From: Bugula neritina
Lineage: Eukaryota > Bryozoa > Gymnolaemata > Cheilostomatida > Bugulidae
Direction of reading: 5' to 3'
NCBI GenBank assembly: GCA_964035545.1
Contig: OZ037770.1
Location: 1,466,001-1,530,000, forward strand
DNA length: 64,000 nucleotides
The notes beneath the pieces are model-generated. The model worked only from the letters and a program-made list of their open reading frames with translations, had not been told where the DNA came from and did not search any database. The position numbers and the translations under genes were made by a program. Of this stretch, positions 48,096-60,791 are shown in pieces. Within the stretch, counting starts at the first letter, position 1, and every line of letters begins with the position of its first letter.

Positions 48096-51000
48096 ATAGG
48101 TGCAATTACATGGACAGCACTCTAAAACACTCAGCACAGCAGATAAAGAGTTTTCTTATAGATTGACAAAAGGGGAGTGATGTACACTATAAGTATTAAG
48201 TAAAGGTAAATATAGATTATACTACTTTCAACTTATAGGATTTCTTCACATCCTATTGAAAACATATAGAGAAGTAGTGCTCTCACCTGGCTGATATCCG
48301 GACTTTTTTCAGTCCTGGTAGTGTCTCCCCAACTAGGTTCAAATACCTAAAGGAATCTTTAAAATTATTAAATGAGCAAAAGTTTTTTTGTGATGAGCTA
48401 GCAAAATATGTAGGTTATCCTTAGCGTTGTCCACTATATATAAGTTAAAATTATTATGTAAACTTAGATAAAGATTATGCCAAAACTTTTGACCAGTAAT
48501 TTTATAACATCTTGAAAATTTATAGACATGATGCTCCCACCTTGCTCTTGTGACTCTCTGACATTCTAGAATTTGATAGGTCGCTTTTTATTGAAGCAAA
48601 AACAGTTTCCTAAAAGTAAATTTAATAATCTCAGAATTCTGCGGATAGTGCTTTTCACAATTTGCAGAAACGATGTATTTTGAAAGTCTGTTAAAGTGAT
48701 TTTTGTCAATATTTTTGGCATCTTTTCAGTTGATTTACAAATTTTATGAACAATATTTTAAATCCGACAGAAGGAATCTCACAATTGCATAAAATGTCGA
48801 AAGACAAAGTAAGTCACGTTCTCAAATTATGGAGTTTTTTATTTTTCTTGCAATCCAATTTCTAATTAATTAACAGCATGTTGAAACATCGAGCTCTATT
48901 GACATTTTCATCCACACGTGATTGCCCCCGTCTCAAAATTCTCTGGCAATCTTATGCTATGGAAATTTAAAGCTCCATCAAACTATATCATAGGTGCAAT
49001 TACATGGACAGCACTCTAAAACACTCAGCACAGCAGATAAAGAGTTTTCTTATCGATTGACAAAAGGGGAGTGATGTACACTATAAGTATTAAGTAAAGG
49101 TAAATATAGATTATACTACTTTCAACTTATAGGACTTCTTCACATCCTATTGAAAACATATAGAGAAGTAGTGCTCTCACCTTCCTGATATCCGGAATTT
49201 TTTCAGTTCTGCTAGTGTCTACCCAACTAGGTTCAGATACCTAAAAGAATCTTTAAAATTATTAAATGAGCAGAAATTTTTTGTGATGAGCTAGCAAAAT
49301 ATGTAGGTTATCCTTAGCGTTGTCCACTATATATAAGTTATAATTATTATGTAAACTTAGATAAAGATTATGCTAAAACTTTTGACCAGTAATTTTATAA
49401 CATCTTGAAAATTTATAGACATGATGCTCCCACCTTGCTCTTGTGACTCTCTGACATTCTAGAATTTGATAGGTCGCTTTTTATTGAAGCAAAAACAGTT
49501 TCCTAAAAGTAAATTTAATAATCTCAGAATTCTGCCGATAGTGCTTTTCACAATTTGCAGAAACGATGTATTTTGAAAGTCTGTTAAAGTGATTTTTGTC
49601 AATATTTTTGGCATCTTTTCAGTTGATTTACAAATTTTATGAACAATATTTTAAATCCGACAGAAGGAATCTCACAATTGCATAAAATGTCGAAAGACAA
49701 AGTAAGTCACGTTCTCAAATTATGAAGTTTTTTAATTTTCTTGCAATCCAATTTCTTATTAATTAACAGCATGTTGAAACATCGAGCTCCATTGACATTT
49801 TTATCCACACGTGATTGCCCCCGTCTCAAAATTCACTGGCAATCTTATGCTATGGAAATTTAAAGCTCCATCAAACTATATCATAGGTGCAATTACATGG
49901 ACAGCACTCTAAAACACTCAGCACAGCAGATAATGAGTTTTCTTATCGATTGACAAAAGGGGAGTGATGTACACTATAAGTATTAAGTAAAGGTAAATAT
50001 AGATTATACTACTTTCAACTTATAGGATTTCTTCACATCCTATTGAAAACATATAGAGAAGTAGTGCTCTCACCTTCCTGATATCCGGAATTTTTTCAGT
50101 TCTGCTAGTGTCTCCCCGACTAGGTTCAGATACCTAAAAGAATCTTTAAAATTATTAAATAAGCAGAAATTTTTTGTGATGAGCTAGCAAAATATGTAGG
50201 TTATCCTTAGCGTTGTCCACTATATATAAGTTATAATTATTATGTAAACTTAGATAAAGATTATGCTAAAACTTTTGACCAGTAATTTTATAACATCTTG
50301 AAAATTTATAGACATGATGCTCCCACCTTGCTCTTGTGACTCTCTGACATTCTAGAATTTGATAGGTCGCTTTTTATTGAAGCAAAAACAGTTTCCTAAA
50401 AGTAAATTTAATAATCTCAGAATTCTGCCGATAGTGCTTTTCACAATTTGCAGAAACGATGTATTTTGAAAGTCTGTTAAAGTGATTTTTGTCAATATTT
50501 TTGGCATCTTTTCAGTTGATTTACAAATTTTATGAACAATATTTTAAATCCGACAGAAGGAATCTCACAATTGCATAAAATGTCGAAAGACAAAGTAAGT
50601 CACGTTCTCAAATTATGAAGTTATTTAATTTTTTTGCAATCCAATTTCTTATTAATTAACAGCATGTTGAAACATCGAGCTCCATTGACATTTTTATCCA
50701 CACGTGATTGCCCCCGTCTCAAAATTCACTGGCAATCTTATGCTATGGAAATTTAAAGCTCCATCAAACTATATCATAGGTGCAATTACATGGACAGCAC
50801 TCTAAAACACTCAGCACAGCAGATAAAGAGTTTTCTTATAGATTGACAAAAGGGGAGTGATGTACACTATAAGTATTAAGTAAAGGTAAATATAGATTAT
50901 ACTACTTTCAACTTATAGGATTTCTTCACATCCTATTGAAAACATATAGAGAAGTAGTGCTCTCACCTTCCTGATATCCGGAATTTTTTCAGTTCTGGTA

Positions 51001-54000
51001 GTGTCTCCCCAACTAGGTTCAAATACCTAAAGGAATCTTTAAAATTATTAAATGAGCAAAAGTTTTTTTGTGATGAGCTAGCAAAATATGTAGGTTATCC
51101 TTAGCGTTGTCCACTATATATAAGTTATAATTATTATGTAAACTTAGATAAAGATTATGCCAAAACTTTTGACCAGTAATTTTATAACATCTTGAAAATT
51201 TATAGACATGATGCTCCCACCTTGCTCTTGTGACTCTCTGACATTCTAGAATTTGATAGGTCGCTTTTTATTGAAGCAAAAACAGTTTCCTAAAAGTAAA
51301 TTTAATAATCTCAGAATTCTGCGGATAGTGCTTTTCACAATTTGCAGAAACGATGTATTTTGAAAGTCTGTTAAAGTGATTTTTGTCAATATTTTTGGCA
51401 TCTTTTCAGTTGATTTACAAATTTTATGAACAATATTTTAAATCCGACAGAAGGAATCTCACAATTGCATAAAATGTCGAAAGACAAAGTAAGTCACGTT
51501 CTCAAATTATGGAGTTTTTTATTTTTCTTGCAATCCAATTTCTTATTAATTAACAGCATGTTGAAACATCGAGCTCTATTGACATTTTCATCCACACGTG
51601 ATTGCCCCCGTCTCAAAATTCTCTGGCAATCTTATGCTATGGAAATTTAAAGCTCCATCAAACTATATCATAGGTGCAATTACATGGACAGCACTCTAAA
51701 ACACTCAGCACAGCAGATAAAGAGTTTTCTTATCGATTGACAAAAGGGGAGTGATGTACACTATAAGTATTAAGTAAAGGTAAATATAGATTATACTACT
51801 TTCAACTTATAGGATTTCTTCACATCCTATTGAAAACATATAGAGAAGTAGTGCTCTCACCTTCCTGATATCCGGAATTTTTTCAGTTCTGCTAGTGTCT
51901 ACCCAACTAGGTTCAGATACCTAAAAGAATCTTTAAAATTATTAAATGAGCAGAAATTTTTTGTGATGAGCTAGCAAAATATGTAAGTTATCCTTAGCGT
52001 TGTCCACTATATATAAGTTATAATTATTATGTAAACTTAGATAAAGATTATGCTAAAACTTTTGACCAGTAATTTTATAACATCTTGAAAATTTATAGAC
52101 ATGATGCTCCCACCTTGCTCTTGTGACTCTCTGACATTCTAGAATTTGATAGGTCGCTTTTTATTGAAGCAAAAACAGTTTCCTAAAAGTAAATTTAATA
52201 ATCTCAGAATTCTGCCAATAGTGCTTTTCACAATTTGCAGAAACGATGTATTTTGAAAGTCTGTTAAAGTGATTTTTGTCAATATTTTTGGCATCTTTTC
52301 AGTTGATTTACAAATTTTATGAACAATATTTTAAATCCGACAGAAGGAATCTCACAATTGCATAAAATGTCGAAAGACAAAGTAAGTCACGTTCTCAAAT
52401 TATGAAGTTTTTTAATTTTCTTGCAATCCAATTTCTTATTAATTAACAGCATGTTGAAACATCGAGCTCCATTGACATTTTTATCCACACGTGATTGCCC
52501 CCGTCTCAAAATTCACTGGCAATCTTATGCTATGGAAATTTAAAGCTTCATCAAACTATATCATAGGTGCAATTACATGGACAGCACTCTAAAACACTCA
52601 GCACAGCAGATAAAGAGTTTTCTTATCGATTGACAAAAGGGGAGTGATGTACACTATAAGTATTAAGTAAAGGTAAATATAGATTATACTACTTTCAACT
52701 TATAGGATTTCTTCACATCCTATTGAAAACATATAGAGAAGTAGTGCTCTCACCTGGCTGATATCCGGACTTTTTTCAGTTCTGCTAGTGTCTCCCCAAC
52801 TAGGTTCAGATACCTAAAGGAATCTTTAAAATTATTAAATGAGCAAAAATTTTTTGTGATGAGCTAGCAAAATATGTAGGTTATCCTTAGCGTTGTCCAC
52901 TATATATAAGTTATAATTATTATGTAAACTTAGATAAAGATTATGCCAAAACTTTTGACCAGTAATTTTATAACATCTTGAAAATTTATAGACATGATGC
53001 TCCCACCTTGCTCTTGTGACTCTCTGACATTCTCGAATTTGATAGGTCGCTTTTTATTGAAGCAAAAACAGTTTCCTAAAAGTAAATTTAATAATCTCAG
53101 AATTCTGCGCATAGTGCTTTTCACAATTTGCAGAAACGATGTATTTTGAAAGTCTGTTAAAGTGATTTTTGTCAATATTTTTGGCATCTTTTCAGTTGAT
53201 TTACAAATTTTATGAACAATATTTTAAATCCGACAGAAGGAATCTCACAATTGCATAAAATGTCGAAAGACAAAGTAAGTCACGTTCTCAAATTATGAAG
53301 TTTTTTAATTTTCTTGCAATCCAATTTCTTATTAATTAACAGCATGTTGAAACATCGAGCTCCATTGACATTTTTATCCACACGTGATTGCCCCCGTCTC
53401 AAAATTCTCTGGCAATCTTATGCTATGGAAATTTAAAGCTCCATCAAACTATATCATAGGTGCAATTACATGGACAGCACTCTAAAACACTCAGCACAGC
53501 AGATAATGAGTTTTCTTATCGATTGACAAAAGGGGAGTGATGTACACTATAAGTATTAAGTAAAGGTAAATATAGATTATACTACTTTCAACTTATAGGA
53601 TTTCTTCACATCCTATTGAAAACATATAGAGGAGTAGTGCTCTCACCTGGCTGATATCCGGACTTTTTTCAGTTCTGCTAGTGTCTCCCCAACTAGGTTC
53701 AGATACCTAAAAGAATCTTTAAAATTATTAAATGAGCAGAAATTTTTTGTGATGAGCTAGCAAAATATGTAGGTTATCCTTAGCGTTGTCCACTATATAT
53801 AAGTTATAATTATTATGTAAACTTAGATAAAGACTATGCTATAACTTTTGACCAGTAATTTTATAACATCTTGAAAATTTATAGACATGATGCTCCCACC
53901 TTGCTCTTGTGACTCTCTGACATTCTAGAATTTGATAGGTCGCTTTTTATTGAAGCAAAAACAGTTTCCTAAAAGTAAATTTAATAATCTCAGAATTCTG

Positions 54001-57000
54001 CCAATAGTGCTTTTCACAATTTGCAGAAACGATGTATTTTGAAAGTCTGTTAAAGTGATTTTTGTCAATATTTTTGGCATCTTTTCAGTTGATTTACAAA
54101 TTTTATGAACAATATTTTAAATCCGACAGAAGGAATCTCACAATTGCATAAAATGTCGAAAGACAAAGTAAGTCACGTTCTCAAATTATGAAGTTTTTTA
54201 ATTTTCTTGCAATCCAATTTCTTATTAATTAACAGCATGTTGAAACATCGAGCTCCATTGACATTTTTATCCACACGTGATTGCCCCCGTCTCAAAATTC
54301 ACTGGCAATCTTATGCTATGGAAATTTAAAGCTCCATCAAACTATATCATAGGTGCAATTACATGGACAGCACTCTAAAACACTCAGCACAGCAGATAAA
54401 GAGTTTTCTTATCGATTGACAAAAGGGGAGTGATGTACACTATAAGTATTAAGTAAAGGTAAATATAGATTATACTACTTTCAACTTATAGGATTTCTTC
54501 ACATCCTATTGAAAACATATAGAGAAGTAGTGCTCTCACCTGGCTGATATCCGGACTTTTTTCAGTTCTGCTAGTGTCTCCCCAACTAGGTTCAGATACC
54601 TAAAGGAATCTTTAAAATTATTAAATGAGCAAAAATTTTTTGTGATGAGCTAGCAAAATATGTAGGTTATCCTTAGCGTTGTCCACTATATATAAGTTAT
54701 AATTATTATGTAAACTTAGATAAAGATTATGCCAAAACTTTTGACCAGTAATTTTATAACATCTTGAAAATTTATAGACATGATGCTCCCACCTTGCTCT
54801 TGTGACTCTCTGACATTCTCGAATTTGATAGGTCGCTTTTTATTGAAGCAAAAACAGTTTCCTAAAAGTAAATTTAATAATCTCAGAATTCTGCGCATAG
54901 TGCTTTTCACAATTTGCAGAAACGATGTATTTTGAAAGTCTGTTAAAGTGATTTTTGTCAATATTTTTGGCATCTTTTCAGTTGAATTACAAATTTTATG
55001 AACAATATTTTAAATCCGACAGAAGGAATCTCACAATTGCATAAAATGTCGAAAGACAAAGTAAGTCACGTTCTCAAATTATGAAGTTTTTTAATTTTCT
55101 TGCAATCCAATTTCTTATTAATTAACAGCATGTTGAAACATCGAGCTCCATTGACATTTTTATCCACACGTGATTGCCCCCGTCTCAAAATTCTCTGGCA
55201 ATCTTATGCTATGGAAATTTAAAGCTCCATCAAACTATATCATAGGTGCAATTACATGGACAGCACTCTAAAACACTCAGCACAGCAGATAATGAGTTTT
55301 CTTATCGATTGACAAAAGGGGAGTGATGTACACTATAAGTATTAAGTAAAGGTAAATATAGATTATACTACTTTCAACTTATAGGATTTCTTCACATCCT
55401 ATTGAAAACATATAGAGGAGTAGTGCTCTCACCTGGCTGATATCCGGACTTTTTTCAGTTCTGCTAGTGTCTCCCCAACTAGGTTCAGATACCTAAAAGA
55501 ATCTTTAAAATTATTAAATGAGCAGAAATTTTTTGTGATGAGCTAGCAAAATATGTAGGTTATCCTTAGCGTTGTCCACTATATATAAGTTATAATTATT
55601 ATGTAAACTTAGATAAAGATTATGCTAAAACTTTTGACCAGTAATTTTATAACATCTTGAAAATTTATAGACATGATGCTCCCACCTTGCTCTTGTGACT
55701 CTCTGACATTCTAGAATTTGATAGGTCGCTTTTTATTGAAGCAAAAACAGTTTCCTAAAAGTAAATTTAATAATCTCAGAATTCTGCGCATAGTGCTTTT
55801 CACAATTTGCAGAAACGATGTATTTTGAAAGTCTGTTAAAGTGATTTTTGTCAATATTTTTGGCATCTTTTCAGTTGAATTACAAATTTTATGAACAATA
55901 TTTTAAATCCGACAGAAGGAATCTCACAATTGCATAAAATGTCGAAAGACAAAGTAAGTCACGTTCTCAAATTATGAAGTTTTTTAATTTTCTTGCAATC
56001 CAATTTCTTATTAATTAACAGCATGTTGAAACATCGAGCTCCATTGACATTTTTATCCACACGTGATTGCCCCCGTCTCAAAATTCTCTGGCAATCTTAT
56101 GCTATGGAAATTTAAAGCTCCATCAAACTATATCATAGGTGCAATTACATGGACAGCACTCTAAAACACTCAGCACAGCAGATAATGAGTTTTCTTATCG
56201 ATTGACAAAAGGGGAGTGATGTACACTATAAGTATTAAGTAAAGGTAAATATAGATTATACTACTTTCAACTTATAGGATTTCTTCACATCCTATTGAAA
56301 ACATATAGAGAAGTAGTGCTCTCACCTTCCTGATATCCGGAATTTTTTCAGTCCTGGTAGTGTCTCCCCGACTAGGTTCAGATACCTAAAAGAATCTTTA
56401 AAATTATTAAATGAGCAGAAATTTTTTGTGATGAGCTAGCAAAATATGTAGGTTATCCTTAGCGTTGTCCACTATATATAAGTTATAATTATTATGTAAA
56501 CTTAGATAAAGATTATGCTAAAACTTTTGACCAGTAATTTTATAACATCTTGAAAATTTATAGACATGATGCTCCCACCTTGCTCTTGTGACTCTCTGAC
56601 ATTCTAGAATTTGATAGGTCGCTTTTTATTGAAGCAAAAACAGTTTCCTAAAAGTAAATTTAATAATCTCAGAATTCTGCCGATAGTGCTTTTCACAATT
56701 TGCAGAAACGACGTATTTTGAAAGTCTGTTAAAGTGATTTTTGTCAATATTTTTGGCATCTTTTCAGTTTATTTACAAATTTTATGAACAATATTTTAAA
56801 TCAGACAGAAAGAATCTCACAAATGCATAAAATGTCGAAAGACAAAGTAAGTCACGTTCTCAAATTATGGAGTTTTTTAATTTTCTTGCAAACCAATTTC
56901 TTATTAATTTACAGCATGTTGAAACATCGAGCCCCATTAACATTTTTATCCACACGTGATTGCTCCTGTCTCAAAATTCACTGGCAATCTTATGCTATGG

Positions 57001-57024
57001 AAATTTAAAGCTCCATCAAACTAT
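48096..57024 (+). repeat. Tandem satellite array, ten monomers of about 893 bp
   Basis: Monomers beginning ataggtgcaattacatgg start at 48096, 48990, 49883, 50776, 51670, 52563, 53456, 54349, 55242 and 56135, so the period is 893 or 894. Monomers are about 97-99% alike by eye. Linked variants show higher-order structure. Monomer 1 pairs with 4 (ctgcggatag, ggttcaaatac, atggag) and 2 with 5 (tctacccaac). Monomer 6 pairs with 8 (tctcgaattt, ctgcgcatag) and 7 with 9 (gaggagtagtg, aatgag). The 85-residue minus ORFs in 6 and 8 are identical. Only two monomers (4 and 10) keep the 74-codon plus-strand ORF (51426-51650, 56784-57008), because others have TGA for TGG; I do not call it a gene. Confidence 0.95.
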
Positions 57025-58345
57025 ATAGGTGCAATTACATGGACAGCACTCTAAAACACTCAGCACAGCAGATAAAGAGTTTTCTTATAGATTGACAAAA
57101 GGGGAGTGATGTACACTACAAGTATTAGGTAAAGGTAAATATAGATTATACTACTTTCAACTTATAGGATTTCTATATATCATATTGAAAACATATTTAT
57201 TTAGAAGTACTCACCATCCCGATCTCCTTACACGTTTCAATTTTGTGAGTGTTTCCCAAAATAGGTTTGGACACCTAAAAAAAATTCTTTGAAATTATTG
57301 AATGAGTAGAAATGTTTTGTGATGAGTTAGCAAAATATGTAGATTATTTTTAGAGTTGTCCACTATATATAAGTTATATATATTATGTAAGCTCCGATAA
57401 AGATCATGATATAAATTTTGACCATGCAGTATTTTTATATCATCATGAAAATTTATTGAATTGATGCTCCTACCTCGCTCTTGTGAAATGATGAAATTCC
57501 ACTGAAACTCATTGAACCAATGTCAGGTACCTAAAATAGACTTTTCTTATAGATTGACAAAAGGGGAGTGATGTACATTATAAGTATATTAGGTAAAAAG
57601 ATAAATATAGACTATACTACTTTCAACATATATGATTTCTTTATATCATATTGAAAATATATAGAGGAGTAGTGCTCTCACATTTTTGATCTCTGGACAG
57701 GTTGCAATCCCGCTAGTGTCTCCCAAAATAGATTTAGATGCCTAAAAAAAATTCTTCAAAATTACCTAATGAGTAGAAATTTATTTGTGATGAGCTAGCA
57801 AAATATGTAGATTATCCTTAGCGTTGTCCACTATATATAAGTTATAATTATTATGTAAACTTAGATAAAGACTATGCTATAACTTTTGACCAGTATTTTT
57901 ATAACATCTTGAAAATTTATAGACATGATGCTCTCACCTTGCTCTCGTGACTCTCTGACATTCTAGAAGATGATTGGCAGTGTTCCATTGGATTAAAGCT
58001 AGCTCCCTACAATAATTTTTTGTACTAAATTTGTAATAATATCATAAATAATATCATACCTAAATCAGCGGATATTTAAAAGTTGAAAAAGTTGTATTCA
58101 TAAGTCTTCAAAAGTTGTCTTTTTCTGTTTTTGGCATTTTTTTAACTGATTTGCATATTCTCTGGACAACACTCTAGTAATGCATGTGAGAAATGCAGAG
58201 ATAGAATTGAAATATAAATTAGGTCATGTCTTCCAGTGAAATTCAAATTTTCTCGAAAACTCGTTGTTTTTTCAGTTTGCAGCATGTTGAAAAATATAAG
58301 CCCTTATTGAAATTTCTGCACACACGCATACAAGCGCTTGACCCA
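57025..58345 (+). repeat. Diverged satellite monomers at the array's right edge
   Basis: Bases 57025-57115 are still nearly identical to the array. After that similarity drops (for example catcccgatctccttacac for cttcctgatatccggaat), and a second diverged partial copy starts at about 57541 (cttatagattgacaaaagg). The end of the monomer is still traceable at 58130-58335 (ttggcattttttt, cagcatgttgaaaaata). This part has an ORF, 58226-58453, not shared with the array. Confidence 0.8.
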
Positions 58346-59569
58346 GCTTTGGATGGCTACATTATTATACTGTTTTTGAGTGTTTGGGAGTCAAGCTTCT
58401 CTTGGTTACATTACATTATGTACATTGCAAGCACAACTGCTAGAAACATGTAATATCTGAGGTTTGGGAAAATTGATTGTATTAACAGCTATAGATCTTA
58501 CTATACCCAAGCTACTAATAGTTCTATAATATTTGATATAATTGCTAATCTTGTCTGCCAATTCTCCTATTTACAGCATTTAATCTTGTATTAAAGAATT
58601 ATAAGATTAATTTATCAGCAAATTTTTTTTATACCAGTTTAATGCTATTCAATAAAAAAACATCACGTATTAAAATCATATTTGATTTTCGGTATTCGTA
58701 GTACGATTAAGTCTACAATTTTCAAAGTGTATATATACTGATTACGGCTCTTAACTCCCTATCATTACATGTACTGCATAATATTTGCTTGCAAACAATT
58801 AACCATTTATGTCAGACTATATACATGCGTTCATCAAAAATCTTGGTTTACTATCTGCTTTCTTATGCATAATATATAGTAGTATAAATGTTTTGTCATG
58901 CCTTTTTATGTCACACTTTGAAAATTTTTATGCAATGTTGTAGCTGCATCAGAACATACAACTGAAACAAGTTTTACCAATAATACCAGCTTTTGAAGAA
59001 TCTCCATATTATTGTTGGTAAACTTGATTGATTTTCTGGCAACTGCCTATCTGGTTTTTTCATAAAATAATTATTGTAGTACTAAATAAAAAGTATGTCT
59101 ATCATCCTATACTATTATTTTAGAGGTATAGAGAACTTTAGGGCAATCAGTAGTAATATATAGTCATCGTATTGAATAATCGCATGCAACCACAGATATG
59201 TTAAATTTGTACTCTTTGGAATATTGGTTAAATTTATTTTCTACTGAAAAACCATTTCCAGCAAATGACTAAAACAATTACTGCTAGCAAAAAATAAATT
59301 TTAGTTTAGAAAGCATATATATATTATCTTAGCAAATAAATTATATCACATCTACAAAATATTGTTATTACTGGAATTTATATATATAATTGTCTTTTCT
59401 ATAATTATACAATTTATTGATGGAATATTGCACTTTCGTTGTTCTCTTCAAACAGTTGCTTTTCAAAAATGTACCCTTTACGATCGAAGAAACTATAAGT
59501 GCATATGCAACTGAAAAAAACTTTCACATTTTCAACCCGGCAGAAATTATGTTTGATTGAAATTGTTGT
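58346..59569. other. AT-rich intergenic sequence
   Basis: No gene is supported. The words gcaact-ga, ttcaacccggc near 59500-59545 resemble 17489-17515 in the old repeat, too briefly to call. Confidence 0.45.
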
Positions 59570-59850
59570 ACAGTATCACTACTATGTAAGATTGAATAAG
59601 TATTTTACTACTTTCAACTTATAATATTAAAACATATAGAAATAATTTTTTCACTTTGCTTCGTTGATATTTTTGTATTCTAAAAAACTTCTTCAAACCT
59701 AGTGCAGGTATCTCCAAAATTGAAATTAATAATGAAATTTAAAACTATCGAATTAGCAGAAACTACTTTCGAGAAGTTGACAACAAAGTGCAAGTTCTAC
59801 CTATTATTGTACATTATAAGTATTATGCATAGTTATTGGTGAAGGGCATG
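59570..59850 (+). repeat. Strongly diverged solitary satellite-related copy
   Basis: Shared with the monomer in the same order: tactactttcaacttata, gaaaacatataga-like aaaacatatagaa, agtgcaggtatctcc, gaaatttaaaactat, attagcagaaa and tacattataagtatta. It lies 2 kb beyond the array and is much older than it. Confidence 0.5.
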
Positions 59851-60766
59851 CTACTTTACATTAGTATTTCATTTTATTATATTGAAAGTGGTTAGACATA
59901 GTGATCCGGCACATCATGACATGCTTGCATTTATTGAATTGATCTCTCATCTCCAGTCAAAATAGATTTATGTGCCTAAAGTAACCTTTAACTTGTTGCA
60001 ATAGAGCAGTATGCAGTGCCTACTCGAACAGTTTAAGCTCTTGTTTCTCATTCCATGGAATAAATTATAAATAGCATTCTATTGAAATCTCAGTTATCGG
60101 ATGGGCAGCTAGCATATATACAAGCCAACTGGTTAACAAACACTGAGCAAAATTTTATTTTTGTTTCAAATTAAAGTTGAGAGAGGTGCATGAATATAAA
60201 AATAGGAAAATGTTTGGGTTCTAGCTTAAAAATTAGCATAGAAAATTATTTTCATGTAAGAGCTGGTATATATAAGCAAATTCAAACTAAATTTTAATAC
60301 GAAAATTAAAGAACTTGGCCTATTGAAACGTCTCCATGACTGCTAGCAGCTGTTTCCTTATTGTGAAAACCCTGAGGAAAATAATGGCAATTAAAAAAAA
60401 AAATTGCAGTATATTATGCAGCTTTGAGGGTGATCATTTTAGAGTTTAATTATAAATGTACTTGGCGAAAAAAAAAGAATCAATGAATTTGCAAAAAATA
60501 ATATTTTCTATTTCTATACGGACTTTTTCAGGTACTTTTGCTCCATGAGCCTCTTTTTATTTTGTTGATTTTAAGGAGATGATGTAGTACTGCTGTACTT
60601 GACAAAAGTTTACTAAAAAGAGTGCAGAAAATGAGATAGGAGATTAGGGTCACAGTATCTCGACCGAATAGCCCAATGTTCACCCAAGCTAAACCTTGTT
60701 CAATAGAGATTATGGCAATGAAGGGTGCTTTTCAATACTTAAGTAAGGTACTAATGTGGTGGTTTG
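59851..60766. other. AT-rich intergenic sequence
   Basis: No ORF, repeat partner or splice signal that I could support. Confidence 0.45.
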
Positions 60767-60791
60767 TGACGTCACCCGTATAATATAAAAG
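60767..60791 (+). promoter_or_regulatory. CRE plus TATA box promoter candidate
   Basis: A perfect palindromic cAMP-response element TGACGTCA (60767-60774) lies nine bases before TATAAAAG (60784-60791), with a CCAAT at 60869. The spacing is typical of CREB/ATF-responsive core promoters. The first downstream ATGs open only very short frames (atgcacatggaggtgacatga), so the transcript's coding exon is not seen. The 78-residue minus ORF overlapping it has no known family. Confidence 0.5.

Noticed and set aside
48280-48350. A-box (tggctgatatc) and B-box (ggttcaaatac) as an RNA polymerase III promoter in the satellite
   Set aside because: Most monomers lack TGGC at the A box and the diverged copies lose the B box, so the match looks accidental.
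52930-54973. Identical 85-residue minus-strand ORFs in two monomers
   Set aside because: Their identity reflects the very recent duplication of monomers 6-7 to 8-9; the frame is broken in the other monomers.
51426-57008. 74-codon ORFs repeated in the satellite as a tandem gene family
   Set aside because: The frame is open in only two of ten monomers (TGG changed to TGA, or a TAA in monomer 1) and has no known family or codon-level conservation.
48096-57024. Tandem direct repeats considered as a CRISPR-like array
   Set aside because: The monomers are about 893 bp, contiguous and without spacers, in a eukaryotic context; this is a satellite.
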